64,000 nucleotides of DNA from Bacillota bacterium (lineage in GTDB: Bacteria > Bacillota > SHA-98 > UBA4971). The DNA lies in contig JAAZLO010000045.1 in assembly GCA_012689375.1 (NCBI GenBank), forward strand, positions 27,878 through 91,877. The letters run 5' to 3'. The translations under genes were made by a program, and so were the position numbers. The notes beneath the pieces were generated by a model. It did no database searches. It saw nothing but the letters and a program-made list of their open reading frames with translations, and was not told the DNA's origin. Of this stretch, positions 38,093 through 48,019 are shown piece after piece; the stretch's first letter is position 1; every line of letters begins with the position of its first letter.

Positions 38093-40786
38093 TTACACCT
38101 CTTTGCCACAACATTTTTTATATTTTTTCCCGCTGCCGCATGGGCAGGGATCATTTCTGCCAACTTTTTGCGATTGCCGCTGTATTGTCTCCCGACGCTT
38201 ATCTTCCCCGCCTCCGGAAGCAGATGTAACAGTAAATTGCCTGGCTACAGGTTTTCTTTCTTTCCGTTTACCACCTGCAACTATCCTTGACATCCATGCC
38301 ACAACATCATCACGGATATTGGCCTTTAAATCTTCAAACATCTGCCAGCTCTCTATTTGATACTCAAGGAGGGGATCTTTCTGTCCATATGCTCTAAGTC
38401 CAATTCCTTCCCTAAGATTATCCATACTTTGGAGATGATCGATCCACTTGGAATCGATAATACGTAACACAACAAGTTTTTCCAAGGCTCTCATATGTTC
38501 AGAACCTATTATTTTTTCATGGGTTTCATAGGATTGAATAATACGATCTAAAATAAATTCATCTAAATCAGGGCGGAGTTTTCCTTCCAAATCAGATGCG
38601 GCAATCGGAGGCTGCAATGTAAATATTTGATGTAATTTATCTGCTAGCATCTGCAGATCCCAATCCTCCTGAAACACATGCTCACCGGCATAAAGATTTA
38701 ATATTTCCGTAGCTACATCGGACATCATTCCTATGATTCTGTCCCTTAGGCCTTCCCCCCTGACGACTTTGCGCCTATCCCCGTAGATGACCTCACGTTG
38801 CTTATTCATGACATCATCGTATTCCAAGACCTGTTTTCTAATATCAAAATTGCGGCCTTCAACCCGCCTTTGTGCAGTTTCGATAGCCCGTGCTATCCTT
38901 AAATTCTCTATAGGCATGTTTTCTTCCCATCCAAGGCGATCCATTATTCCAGTTATCATATCCCCACCGAACAGCCGCATAAGATCATCTTCCAATGAAA
39001 CATAAAACCTGGATGCACCGGGATCCCCTTGTCGTCCTGAACGGCCCCTAAGCTGATTATCTATTCTACGACTTTCATGACGTTCCGTCCCTATAATAAA
39101 CAACCCACCGAGCTCAACGACTTTTTCATGTTCCCCAAGACATTCAGCCCTGGCTTCCTCAAGGAAAGCTTTATAATCTTTTCTGGCCTTCAGCACTTCT
39201 TCATCATCTGTCGGAAAGTATTCTGCGGCCTCGGCTACCACCTCGCTGGGATACCCGCTTTTACGGAGTTGTTCCTTGGCGATATATTCAGGGTTACCCC
39301 CTAGAATAATGTCTGTACCCCTACCTGCCATGTTCGTAGCAATAGTCACTGAACCCAATCTTCCCGCCTGTGCTATTACCTCAGCTTCCCGCTGATGATA
39401 TTTGGCATTAAGGACCTGATGCTTAATACCCTTTGCCTTTAACATATCGCTTAGCAATTCCGATTTCTCTATAGATATGGTCCCTACAAGTACAGGCTGA
39501 CCTGTTTGATGTATTCTTCCGATTTCACTGATGATCGAGTCAAATTTGGCCCGTTCAGTCTTTAAAATAATATCAGGATAATCAGTCCGAATCATAGGAA
39601 GGTGTGTCGGAAGAACAATAACATCCAGGCCGTATATTTTTCTGAGCTCCTCCTCTTCCGTAACCGCTGTACCAGTCATACCTGCGAGTTTATCGTACAT
39701 GCGGAAATAGTTTTGAAATGTTATTGTAGCCAATGTCAAGCTTTCTCTTTCTACCGCAATGCCTTCCTTGGCTTCAATGGCTTGATGTAAGCCATTACTA
39801 TATCTTCTCCCAAACATGAGCCTACCGGTAAATTCATCAACGATAACTGCCTGGCCGTCCTTAACAATATAATCTCTGTCACGGCGCATGAGAGTATGAG
39901 CGCGGAGGGCTTGATTTAAATGGTGCATTAACTCTATATTAGACTCATCAGAAAGGTTGCCAAGCCCCAGCATACGCTCGATCTTTTCCACCCCTTCATC
40001 AGTCAGGGATACAGTGTTAGCCTTTTCATCAACTGTGTAATCCTCATCCTTTTTCAGACGCGGGATAAGCCTTGCGAATTGGCGGTAAAGATCCGTAGAT
40101 TCCTCTGCCTGCCCTGAGATAATTAAAGGGGTTCTAGCCTCATCTATCAAGATGCTATCCACCTCGTCAACAATGGCATAGTTTAACTTTCGTTGCACCA
40201 TTTCTTCCTCGGAAGCAACCATATTATCACGCAAGTAATCAAAGCCGAATTCATTGTTCGTTCCATAGGTAATATCTGCTGCATATGCTAATTTTCTCTG
40301 GGCATAATCAAGGCCGTGAATTATAACACCTACTTTAAGCCCAAGGAATTTATAAATTGTACCCATCCATTCCGCATCACGTCTTGCTAGATAATCGTTG
40401 ACAGTTATAATATGGACACCTTTACCGGTTAAGGCATTTAAATATGCAGGCAAAGTTGCAGCTAGTGTCTTACCTTCCCCCGTCTTCATCTCTGCAACCC
40501 GTCCTTCATGGAGGACCGCCCCACCCATAATTTGTTCGTCAAAGTGGCGTTGATCGAGAACTCTGACTGCTACTTCACGGACTACGGCGAATGCCTCAGG
40601 GAGAAGGCTGTCAAGTTCCTCGCCGTTTTCCAGCCTTGTCTTAAATTCAAGGGTTTTAGCTGCAAGTTCCTTATTAGAAAGCCCGGAGATCTGCGGTTCT
40701 AAAGCAGATACCTGCTCTGCTGTTGCCCTAAGTCTTCTTAATTCCCGTTCGTTAGTATCAAAAGCCCTTCTCAGAAACCTAAGCAC
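38093..40786 (-). CDS. secA: preprotein translocase ATPase SecA
   Basis: SecA drives secretion through SecYEG. Walker A lies in [19 protein letters not shown]-like box in [16 protein letters not shown], the arginine-finger region in [14 protein letters not shown], and the zinc-binding tail is [17 protein letters not shown]. The length of 897 aa is usual. It starts at GTG with GGGG about 12 bases upstream. A good promoter lies at 40896-40924. Genes prfB, DUF2993, DUF5693, csaB and tagA follow with very small gaps or overlaps, so secretion, termination and envelope genes may share one transcript. Confidence 0.98.
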   Translation of the reverse strand: MLRFLRRAFDTNERELRRLRATAEQVSALEPQISGLSNKELAAKTLEFKTRLENGEELDSLLPEAFAVVREVAVRVLDQRHFDEQIMGGAVLHEGRVAEMKTGEGKTLAATLPAYLNALTGKGVHIITVNDYLARRDAEWMGTIYKFLGLKVGVIIHGLDYAQRKLAYAADITYGTNNEFGFDYLRDNMVASEEEMVQRKLNYAIVDEVDSILIDEARTPLIISGQAEESTDLYRQFARLIPRLKKDEDYTVDEKANTVSLTDEGVEKIERMLGLGNLSDESNIELMHHLNQALRAHTLMRRDRDYIVKDGQAVIVDEFTGRLMFGRRYSNGLHQAIEAKEGIAVERESLTLATITFQNYFRMYDKLAGMTGTAVTEEEELRKIYGLDVIVLPTHLPMIRTDYPDIILKTERAKFDSIISEIGRIHQTGQPVLVGTISIEKSELLSDMLKAKGIKHQVLNAKYHQREAEVIAQAGRLGSVTIATNMAGRGTDIILGGNPEYIAKEQLRKSGYPSEVVAEAAEYFPTDDEEVLKARKDYKAFLEEARAECLGEHEKVVELGGLFIIGTERHESRRIDNQLRGRSGRQGDPGASRFYVSLEDDLMRLFGGDMITGIMDRLGWEENMPIENLRIARAIETAQRRVEGRNFDIRKQVLEYDDVMNKQREVIYGDRRKVVRGEGLRDRIIGMMSDVATEILNLYAGEHVFQEDWDLQMLADKLHQIFTLQPPIAASDLEGKLRPDLDEFILDRIIQSYETHEKIIGSEHMRALEKLVVLRIIDSKWIDHLQSMDNLREGIGLRAYGQKDPLLEYQIESWQMFEDLKANIRDDVVAWMSRIVAGGKRKERKPVARQFTVTSASGGGEDKRRETIQRQSQKVGRNDPCPCGSGKKYKKCCGKEV

Positions 40787-40895
40787 TAACTTATCGCCCC
40801 ATCTCTCCCGAAGTTTTCAAATAAATAATGGATAATCTAACTAATTATTCAGGAAGCACCTGAAAAACCACATTAAACTTATAAAATGCGATTCA

Positions 40896-40924
40896 ATTAT
40901 AACACCTACGTTTTTTAGCAGCAA
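40896..40924 (-). promoter_or_regulatory. predicted sigma-A promoter of secA
   Basis: TTGCTG (40919-40924), 17 bases, then a perfect TATAAT (40896-40901) preceded by TGT, an extended -10. The leader to the GTG start is about 100 bases. Confidence 0.65.
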
Positions 40925-40937
40925 CTGCACGGGAATC

Positions 40938-42044
40938 CTAATTCCCATGTACCAATGAATCAGTAATAATCCTAAGCCCGCCGGATACAAGGGAGTGCCC
41001 ACCCGGAACAATCGGGATTTTCGAAGATAAAAGGCATGCGGTAATTTGGCGTGCAATAGGGTCTTCTATTTGATCAGGGCGTAAAAGATCTGAATTGAAC
41101 CTGTCCGCTGCAGACAATTCTAAATGAAGATGACAAAGAAAGACCCTTGTATCAATTAATACTGCATCTGCCGTTTTCTCCAGTGTATTAGTAAAATATT
41201 CAAATCCGACTTTTTCCGCAAAATAGCCCAGGAGTGAAACTACCTGATGGTTACTATCCCTTCCTAATGCTTTCATGCCCCTTTCCTCTGAAAAAATCCT
41301 CATTCTGCATTTGAGTCTTTCGTTAACATACAGTACAGCTCCTGGGTTTACCCGGCCGATTACACAAATCTCTGATAAGGGAATGCCCATTATTTCTCTG
41401 ACATTTCTGAGACATGAAATTGCAGGCTCAAGATCCAGTGATCTGAGCGCATTTAATACATTGGAACCGGCATGTGGATGTAAACCTAAGATCATAATAT
41501 CTGTAGGCGTATCCACGTCAAAAGTCGAACCTATTGTTTCAGGAAGCTTTCGGTGATCAAGGAAGGATAACGCCATACCGAGGGCATTATCGGATGTAGG
41601 TAGATCCCGGATTTTGAGAAAGGCGGAAGCAGGGGTAAATCCTACAATATCACTGGAAAAAACGTTATTAGCAAGCATAATGCTATCGGACATAGCAAGG
41701 CTTCTCGCAAGGAAGCTAAATTCACCTGTTGTCATAAGTGCACCTGATGCGCCCCCCATATATATTACAGCTTCCAAGGCCTCAGTCTTGATAACATCAG
41801 AGAAGGCCTTCCCAAAATTAAATTGCTTTTTAGTAGGTACAACCTGGGTTTCAACTCCATAATCCCGGGCGGCTATAGCTAAATCATTATAAGTAGTATA
41901 CAGAAGTATCCTATCAAGTTCAGGCAACCTTGAAAGTTTTTCAAGGTTATCAAGGACCACTGCTTTCCTCACAGTCACAATAATATCCTCTACAGGGCTT
42001 TCCGGCCTGCCTCCTTCAAAAATAACTAAAGATACTTTATTCAT
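40938..42044 (-). CDS. unrecognised protein with nucleotidyltransferase-like N-terminal half
   Basis: A soluble 368-aa protein with no signal peptide. The first 185 residues look like a GT-A-type fold as in CofC/MobA-like nucleotidyltransferases: an early RKAVVLDNLEKLSRLPELDRILLYT segment in two parts, IYMGGASGALMT near 94-105 and an FDVDTPTD motif at 175-182, which resembles the DxDTPxD of CofC-type enzymes. The usual glycine-rich nucleotide loop is not obvious. The C-terminal half (about 186-368) is helical and unfamiliar. It lies between hpf and secA on the minus strand. I cannot assign a reaction. Confidence refers to the gene being real; the fold guess is about 0.35. Confidence 0.8.
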   Translation of the reverse strand: MNKVSLVIFEGGRPESPVEDIIVTVRKAVVLDNLEKLSRLPELDRILLYTTYNDLAIAARDYGVETQVVPTKKQFNFGKAFSDVIKTEALEAVIYMGGASGALMTTGEFSFLARSLAMSDSIMLANNVFSSDIVGFTPASAFLKIRDLPTSDNALGMALSFLDHRKLPETIGSTFDVDTPTDIMILGLHPHAGSNVLNALRSLDLEPAISCLRNVREIMGIPLSEICVIGRVNPGAVLYVNERLKCRMRIFSEERGMKALGRDSNHQVVSLLGYFAEKVGFEYFTNTLEKTADAVLIDTRVFLCHLHLELSAADRFNSDLLRPDQIEDPIARQITACLLSSKIPIVPGGHSLVSGGLRIITDSLVHGN

Positions 42045-42071
42045 ATATCTTTCAGGTCCCCCTATGTATAG

Positions 42072-42098
42072 AAGGGCTGCCTGTAAAAGGCAACCCTT
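42072..42098. repeat. inverted repeat between hpf and the unknown gene
   Basis: An 11-bp stem (42072-42082 with 42088-42098, one G-U pair in the minus-strand RNA) with a 5-base loop lies 35 bases after the hpf stop. No U run follows on the minus strand, so it may be a weak or Rho-dependent terminator or a processing/stability hairpin. Confidence 0.5.
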
Positions 42099-42132
42099 TT
42101 GGATTTGTCTGATACCTTATTTTGTTTTAACC

Positions 42133-42678
42133 CTAAAATTCAGGTTCTATCAAGCCGTAGTTCCCGTCTTTACGGCGATATACCACATTAACTTCTTCTG
42201 TATCGCTGTTGAAGAAAACAAAAAAATCATGACCAAGGAGTTCCATTTGCATTATTGCTTCCTGTGTCGGCATAGGTTTTACTGCAAACCGCTTGGTTCT
42301 GACGACACGCGCCTCCTCTTTATGTTCCTCCACATCAGTGATACCAGGGGAAAATTCGGATTCAACAATTCTCGCTCCTGTCTGTCTAAGCCTCCGGTTA
42401 ATCCTAGTTTTATATTTACGAACCTGTCTTTCAATTTTGTCAACTGCTCCATCCAATGATGCATACATATCCCCGGTTTTTTCTTCACCCCGCAAAAGAA
42501 GGCCGTTCACTTGCATTGTAACTTCGGCAATTTGAAGACCTTTTTGGGCGCTGAAGACCACCTGGGCATAGACTGAATCCCCCTCAAAAAACTTCTGGAG
42601 TTTGAGAACCTTCTTTTCAGCATAATCCCTAAGAGCCTTCGATAGTTCAACATTCTTAGACTGCATAGTAACTTCCAC
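42133..42678 (-). CDS. hpf: ribosome hibernation promoting factor, long form
   Basis: Long HPF dimerises 70S ribosomes into inactive 100S particles in stationary phase. The N-terminal ribosome-binding domain (about 1-100) begins with SKNVELSKALRDYAEKKVLKLQKFF in split form, and the C-terminal dimerisation domain (about 125-181) carries KRFAVKPMPTQEA and GHDFFVFFN. Length 181 aa is that of the long form. The start is GTG with AAGGAG 9 bases upstream. A sigma-H-like promoter lies just upstream (see 42725-42755), which fits the known stationary-phase control of the B. subtilis homologue. Confidence 0.96.
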   Translation of the reverse strand: MEVTMQSKNVELSKALRDYAEKKVLKLQKFFEGDSVYAQVVFSAQKGLQIAEVTMQVNGLLLRGEEKTGDMYASLDGAVDKIERQVRKYKTRINRRLRQTGARIVESEFSPGITDVEEHKEEARVVRTKRFAVKPMPTQEAIMQMELLGHDFFVFFNSDTEEVNVVYRRKDGNYGLIEPEF

Positions 42679-42724
42679 TTAAACCAGCTCCTTCCAGGAA
42701 AATCAGGTCCAGACTTCTTAATAG

Positions 42725-42755
42725 AACATTCCCGAACAATGGAACAAAATCCTCC
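42725..42755 (-). promoter_or_regulatory. candidate sigma-H-type promoter of hpf
   Basis: The minus strand shows GGAGGATTT, then GGGAATGTT; AGGA and GAAT are 18 bases apart, the spacing of sigma-H promoters. The predicted start leaves a leader of about 40 bases. A poor sigma-A match (TTGTTC / TATTAA) overlaps it. Motif match only. Confidence 0.45.
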
Positions 42756-42758
42756 CTG

Positions 42759-44378
42759 CTATGTGGGAGGTTCAGCCCATCTCATATCAACAGCGGCATC
42801 ATCTGCCAGAGTTGACAAAGGTGGCATTTCTGATTTCTTAATCCTATCAAAAAGATAGCCTTCTATATCATTTACATTATCGGATTGAAAACCAGAATCA
42901 GGAAAAACACTGAGATTTTTAAGACCAGATTTCCACATTTGTAGATTTAAAGACCAAGCAATCTCAATATCCAGGGGATCTAACCATGTAATACGTACCG
43001 GAAAGATTTCTTCGTTGTCAATTGTCTCCTCCCGGAAGATCCCTGAATTTGCCGCCTGAATCACATATACCCCACCGTTACTACGCTCCAGAGAGCGTAT
43101 GTATGACAAGGCAAAGGCAATATTATCTGAAGACATGGAATTTACAACAAAAAATGAAGCAGGCACATTTGCCAATTTCATACGGTAAGCTTCCCATAGT
43201 TCCTCAGTAACGATAACCGTAGGGGTAAGCCGATTTATAAGATGTATCCCAAAATATCCACCTTGACAAAATCCGCACAACCCATCGATTTCTTTCGTTT
43301 CCTTCGAAGGCACTAACTTAATCCACAGTCTTAAATCACCGGGAACCGGGTTCAGAACGGTTTCTCCAAGTGTCATTCCATGGATCAACTGCAGTTCGAG
43401 GGGTATTCCCACCAACTCGCATATAAAATCAACCAAAAGATATTGCGCACCCGGCATTGAACAAAAGTGGGGACTCTCTAACCAAACTAATTTTACATTA
43501 CCGAAACTTCGTGCAGCATGAAGCACCTCGTTAACAGGGAATACTTTGTCTAAGGTACCATTCAACATGAAGGTTGGCCTTACCCATATATCAGGTATAG
43601 CCGCAGGATCCGCCAGGATCAAAACATCCGCCGTTTTATCAATATCAGTAATCCCAACCTTTGAAAAGCGCCTATAACTGCGCAGCACTATGTTTTCACT
43701 ATGCATTAAAAGATCATAGAACCCTCCCCCGGCAACAAGAAAGGCTCCACCTTTAAATCTCGGATCAGTTTTATATGCCAGCATAGAAACCATGCCGCCA
43801 AGGCTCACTCCTGTTATACAGATACACTCTTCATCCACATTTTCCCGGACAGTCAACCAATCTAATGCACGATGCACATCTATTACCGCACGGCGGAGGT
43901 TATTCCTTACCATTTTTGGGGAGCCTGCTATAAATTCCCATCCTGAGGTTTCATCTGGACCCTTGGAACGCCTGTGATGGTATGGTAGGCTCGGCATTAA
44001 AACGGCAATCCCCCGTTTCGCCATAAAATCGGCTACACCCCAAAACTCATCTTCTTTTCCTGAGAACATACCATGGATCCCGATAACTGCGGGTAGTTTT
44101 TCGGATTTTCGCGGTTCAAAATATGCAGCATATACAGTATCACCCTGGCTTTCATATGTAAGTTCATACCTACGGTACCATTGGTTTTCCTCCTTAAGAA
44201 TAAGTTTATCTTCGAGGGGGAGGCTCTTATCGTATGAGTAAAACCCTATAACTTCGTTGAAATCCAAAGACATTGTATAAGCCCGGCTTGGAATGCTCAC
44301 AGGCATAATCGGTAAAAATACCAGGACGGCCACTAGGATGAAAGCTCTTATAACGCAGCGTAGTAGGTTTTGCTTCAA
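42759..44378 (-). CDS. secreted alpha/beta hydrolase with unknown C-terminal half
   Basis: A 539-aa protein with a signal peptide (about 1-34). The N-terminal half is an alpha/beta hydrolase: GIHGMFSGKE for the oxyanion loop, nucleophile S192 in GVSLGG, D277 in NGTLDKVF and H304 in ESPHF, a complete Ser-Asp-His set. Residues 330-539 do not look like any domain I know; they include a short LCGFCQGGYFG segment and end in an acidic stretch. The substrate is unknown; an esterase or acyl-peptide hydrolase-like activity outside the cell is likely. It starts at TTG and is upstream of hpf, which has its own promoter. Confidence 0.85.
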   Translation of the reverse strand: MKQNLLRCVIRAFILVAVLVFLPIMPVSIPSRAYTMSLDFNEVIGFYSYDKSLPLEDKLILKEENQWYRRYELTYESQGDTVYAAYFEPRKSEKLPAVIGIHGMFSGKEDEFWGVADFMAKRGIAVLMPSLPYHHRRSKGPDETSGWEFIAGSPKMVRNNLRRAVIDVHRALDWLTVRENVDEECICITGVSLGGMVSMLAYKTDPRFKGGAFLVAGGGFYDLLMHSENIVLRSYRRFSKVGITDIDKTADVLILADPAAIPDIWVRPTFMLNGTLDKVFPVNEVLHAARSFGNVKLVWLESPHFCSMPGAQYLLVDFICELVGIPLELQLIHGMTLGETVLNPVPGDLRLWIKLVPSKETKEIDGLCGFCQGGYFGIHLINRLTPTVIVTEELWEAYRMKLANVPASFFVVNSMSSDNIAFALSYIRSLERSNGGVYVIQAANSGIFREETIDNEEIFPVRITWLDPLDIEIAWSLNLQMWKSGLKNLSVFPDSGFQSDNVNDIEGYLFDRIKKSEMPPLSTLADDAAVDMRWAEPPT

Positions 44379-44529
44379 GGGTACCCCTGCCCTTCCGCCA
44401 TGACGATACTTCCCTATTATGTTCTGACGTAAAAGCTATCTTTAGGGTTCCCATCTCCAACCCTAAAAGATGCTTTGCTTTCTAATTGATTTTCCTGTAG
44501 GAGTAGTATTATATAAGAGTCTTCCGCTG

Positions 44530-44563
44530 TTATAAAAAAGAAGCGCGCGGCAATATGCCGCGC
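44530..44563 (-). terminator. terminator downstream of the zinc-ribbon gene
   Basis: A perfect 8-bp stem (44545-44552 with 44556-44563) GCGCGGCA/TGCCGCGC with a 3-base loop. On the minus strand it is followed by GCTTCTTTTTT (44531-44544), a classic intrinsic terminator. The plus strand also has TTTTT after the stem at 44566-44570, so it may work both ways. The remaining 44379-44530 stretch shows no gene. Confidence 0.85.
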
Positions 44564-44634
44564 AGTTTTTAGCGTCTGGAAATGCCGCGCCTGACGCTGC
44601 TTGTCGCATGACCAATCCAGTTGTGCCTCTCTAC

Positions 44635-44925
44635 CTACGCACCCCAGGATGATTTCTGAGCTTCAAAACATTCCCGACAATATACAGGTCTGTCCTCGCG
44701 GGGTTTAAAGGGAACTTCAGCTTCCCTCCCACAAGCCGAACAGATAACTGAATGCATTTCTCTAGGACCTTCGTTACGCTGACGCTTCCGGGCCATACGG
44801 CAATCTCTACAGCGAACAGGCTCATGCTGAAATCCCTTTTCAGCATAGAATTCTTGTTCTCCGGCTGTAAATGTGAACTCTGCACCGCAGTCGCGACATG
44901 TTAGAACCTTATCTTTGAACTCCAT
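44635..44925 (-). CDS. small zinc-ribbon protein (zf-trcl type)
   Basis: A 96-aa soluble protein with four CxxC pairs: LTCRDCG near residue 9, VRCRDCRM near 38, VICSACGRE near 60 and VYCRECFE near 82, which probably form two zinc ribbons. It matches small zinc-ribbon proteins common in anaerobic Firmicutes and Chloroflexi, whose role is unknown; RNA or DNA binding is plausible. The ATG at 44925 is chosen because AGGAG lies 10 bases upstream; longer frames lack a site. It is a single-gene unit with its own promoter and terminator. Confidence 0.85.
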   Translation of the reverse strand: MEFKDKVLTCRDCGAEFTFTAGEQEFYAEKGFQHEPVRCRDCRMARKRQRNEGPREMHSVICSACGREAEVPFKPREDRPVYCRECFEAQKSSWGA

Positions 44926-45076
44926 GTAAGATGATCTCCTCACTTTGGTGGTAATTACCCCCTTGTTCAGAGAATCTGTCGCACCCACAGCACTTGTCTC
45001 TTATATTTACTACGTGCCTATAGCCCGCGGCCGGCCCGAAGGTACAATTTAAATCTGAACAAGTATGGCTGACTCC

Positions 45077-45105
45077 ATTCTACTTGCAGGAAACACCAAA
45101 TGCAA
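45077..45105 (-). promoter_or_regulatory. predicted promoter of the zinc-ribbon gene
   Basis: TTGCAT (45100-45105), 17 bases, TAGAAT (45077-45082). The leader would be about 145 bases and contains a 9-base inverted pair (TTGTTCAGA near 44963, TCTGAACAA near 45054) that could fold. Confidence 0.5.
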
Positions 45106-45141
45106 GCATTTTTATTTACCATCCGCCTTTGTTATCCATAA

Positions 45142-47985
45142 TTATATAGGAAATCCATAAGAATCCTTCTTGAAAATCTTAAGGATTTCGCTGAAGATGA
45201 CAGGAGATATAGACAGAAACCCTACACAAGCCCATTGCTTCAAATTCAGAGGAACCACATTAAAAACAAAACCAAGCCCGGGTATAGTAAGAATTAGGAT
45301 TTGTAATGAGGCAGACACTGCAAATGCCAATATCATATATTTGTTAGAGAACAGGCCCAACTTAAACAAGGATTTTGTTGCTGAACGCAAATTGAAGCTG
45401 TGAAAAAGTTGGCTCAAGGAAACCGTGGCAAAAGCCATAGTTCTTGCTGTAGTTATCGTATCTCCCCTTATAAACGTAAAGGGATAGGGTTTTATACCTA
45501 AAAAGAAAGCGAAAAGGGTAATCACTGCTATGAAGAACCCATAGAGCCCAACATAGGCTGCAGCCCCCGTACCAAATATAGATTCATGCCTACCCCGGGG
45601 CCGATGCATCATTACACCGGGTTCAGGGGGCTCTACCCCAAGGGCAAGGGCAGGCAGACTGTCTGTAACAAGATTTATCCATAGTATTTGGATAGGTGTA
45701 AGTATCCTTATTCCGCCCAATGCAATTCCGGCAAAGATTGCTATGATCTCTCCTGTATTACAGGATAATAAATATAAAATAGCTTTTCTGATATTATTAA
45801 AAATCGTTCTTCCTTCTTTAACCGCCCGGACAACAGTGGCAAAATTGTCATCTGCAAGCACCATATCAGCGGCACCCTTAGCCACGTCCGTTCCAGTTAT
45901 ACCCATAGCACAACCGATATCCGCCTGTTTCAGTGCGGGGGCATCATTAACTCCATCACCTGTCATAGCCACCACGTGACCCAAACTCCGGAGTGCATCT
46001 ACAATACGGACTTTATGTTCAGGGGAAACACGGGCATAAACCGATACTTCATTACCCTTCTCCTTGAGCTTTTCAAGAGGCATATTTTCTAGCTGATCTC
46101 CGGTCAAAACGCCGACTGGATAATTTTTTGAAAGTCCATTTTCAGGGATAAGGCCGATGGCTTTTGAAATAGCCAATGCGGTGTCTTTATGATCCCCTGT
46201 AATCATTATTGGAGTTATACCCGCCTGCCGACATGTATTTATAGCGGCTGCCGCCTCCGGTCTCGGCGGATCTATCATGCCCATAAGGCCAACAAAGACA
46301 AGATCCCTCTCAACCTCATCAACTTTATAATCCCGTTGATTACTGTCCAGCACCTTATAAGCACATGCTAAAACACGGAGAGCCTGTGAAGCTAGGCTGT
46401 CATTTACACTCATAATTTCTTGACGGTCCCCTTGGTTTAAACATCTTACAGTCCCGTTTTCTGATATAAATTCACATTGGGAAAGGATAGAATCAGGCGC
46501 ACCTTTTACAAGGGCCATAAGATTCCCGTCGGGAAACCGATGGATAGTAGTCATACGTTTTCGCACAGAATCAAAGGGAATCTCACTGATCCGCGGCATC
46601 TTGGCTTCGTCATTTTCAGTAAATCCCCCTTTACGGGCAGCAACTACAAGCGCTCCTTCAGTAGGATCTCCGATGACAAACCACTCACCTGATTCGGGAT
46701 TTCTTTTTAATTCTGAATTATTACATAAGGCTGAAATTTTTAACAGGAAGCCTAAATACGGCTTAAGATCATCAGAAATACTTTTGTGTGTTGCAAAATT
46801 GTATGGTCCGTCTATAAGGAACTCACCTTCAGGAGTGTAGCCTTTACCTGTTACTTTAATTAGGGTTTTATTTGTATATGCCTTTACTACGGTCATTTCA
46901 TTCCGAGTGAGTGTGCCGGTTTTATCCGAACAAATTACAGTGGCACTTCCCAGTGTTACTACAGCGGGGAGACTCCGTATTATTGCCTTTTTTCCGGCCA
47001 TTCTCTGGACACCTATAGCTAACACCACCGTGATAATTGCAGGAAGCCCTTCGGGGATTGCGGCAACAGCCAGACTCACTGAAGTAAGAAACATTTCGAA
47101 AGGATTAATTCCCCGGAAAAGACCAATAACAAACATAACTCCGCATAACGCTAAAGTAATTCCGCCCAACCATTTCCCTAAACTTTTTAGATGTTGTCGG
47201 AAGGGTGCGGGCTTTTCCGGAGAAGCCCCGATTAAACTTGCTATACGGCCTATTTCTGTATTCATCCCGGTAGCAAATACAATGCCTCGGCCTCTTCCAT
47301 GGACACATACAGTAGCCATATAAAGAATATTAGATCTATCCCCCAATGGTATATCCCCTGTACCGTTCTCGGGGATGGTTTCCCAACATTTTTCTGAAGG
47401 CACTGATTCCCCTGTAAGGGCCGATTCATCAGCCTTCATTTCAATTGAATCCGTTATGCGTATATCTGCAGAGATCCGATCCCCTTCTTCAATCAGAACC
47501 AGATCACCGGGTACAAGTTGATTTGCAGGGATCGTCAGATTTATACCGCCCCGCCTGACCCTGGCATAAGGGACCGTCAATTTTTCCAGGGCAAGCAGAG
47601 CTTTTTCGGCCTTATTTTCCTGGAAGACCCCAAGGGCTGCATTAACCAGGACTATCGCCATAATTACCAAGCCCTCAGCAATTTCACCCAAAACTGAAGA
47701 TATTATTGCAGCAATAATAAGTATGAGAACAAGCGGCTCAGTGAATTGTCTGAAAAACATATGAACAAGGCCGGGGCCTGCCTGTTCTTTAAGTTCATTA
47801 AAGCCGAAGGATTCAAGGCGTTGTTTTGCTTTGTCAGGATCCAAACCGCCAATAGAATCAGTCTTTAATACCTCAGCAACATCTTTAATATCCATATGAT
47901 AATATTTTGGGGTTGATCTTTCTAATCTGTCATTATCCTGTATCGTACCATTAACCACATTTCCCGGGTTGTAATTCCTGTACAC
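45142..47985 (-). CDS. P-type Ca2+-transporting ATPase (type IIA)
   Basis: A cation pump with ten membrane helices. Cation-binding PEGLP is at about 311-315, the TGES actuator loop at 191-194, the phosphorylated D354 in CSDKTGTLT, and the hinge GDGVNDAPALKQADIG in the C-terminal third. The pattern is of the SERCA/PMR1 (calcium) class rather than heavy-metal pumps: no CPx motif and no N-terminal metal-binding domain. The frame is open to 48111, but the GTG at 47985 with AGGAAGGG 7 bases upstream fits and avoids overlap with the aldo/keto reductase gene 34 bases away. Ion choice is inferred from class. Confidence 0.92.
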   Translation of the reverse strand: MYRNYNPGNVVNGTIQDNDRLERSTPKYYHMDIKDVAEVLKTDSIGGLDPDKAKQRLESFGFNELKEQAGPGLVHMFFRQFTEPLVLILIIAAIISSVLGEIAEGLVIMAIVLVNAALGVFQENKAEKALLALEKLTVPYARVRRGGINLTIPANQLVPGDLVLIEEGDRISADIRITDSIEMKADESALTGESVPSEKCWETIPENGTGDIPLGDRSNILYMATVCVHGRGRGIVFATGMNTEIGRIASLIGASPEKPAPFRQHLKSLGKWLGGITLALCGVMFVIGLFRGINPFEMFLTSVSLAVAAIPEGLPAIITVVLAIGVQRMAGKKAIIRSLPAVVTLGSATVICSDKTGTLTRNEMTVVKAYTNKTLIKVTGKGYTPEGEFLIDGPYNFATHKSISDDLKPYLGFLLKISALCNNSELKRNPESGEWFVIGDPTEGALVVAARKGGFTENDEAKMPRISEIPFDSVRKRMTTIHRFPDGNLMALVKGAPDSILSQCEFISENGTVRCLNQGDRQEIMSVNDSLASQALRVLACAYKVLDSNQRDYKVDEVERDLVFVGLMGMIDPPRPEAAAAINTCRQAGITPIMITGDHKDTALAISKAIGLIPENGLSKNYPVGVLTGDQLENMPLEKLKEKGNEVSVYARVSPEHKVRIVDALRSLGHVVAMTGDGVNDAPALKQADIGCAMGITGTDVAKGAADMVLADDNFATVVRAVKEGRTIFNNIRKAILYLLSCNTGEIIAIFAGIALGGIRILTPIQILWINLVTDSLPALALGVEPPEPGVMMHRPRGRHESIFGTGAAAYVGLYGFFIAVITLFAFFLGIKPYPFTFIRGDTITTARTMAFATVSLSQLFHSFNLRSATKSLFKLGLFSNKYMILAFAVSASLQILILTIPGLGFVFNVVPLNLKQWACVGFLSISPVIFSEILKIFKKDSYGFPI

Positions 47986-48019
47986 TGAAAATCCCTTCCT
48001 GTCCGGCCTGTACACGTAG

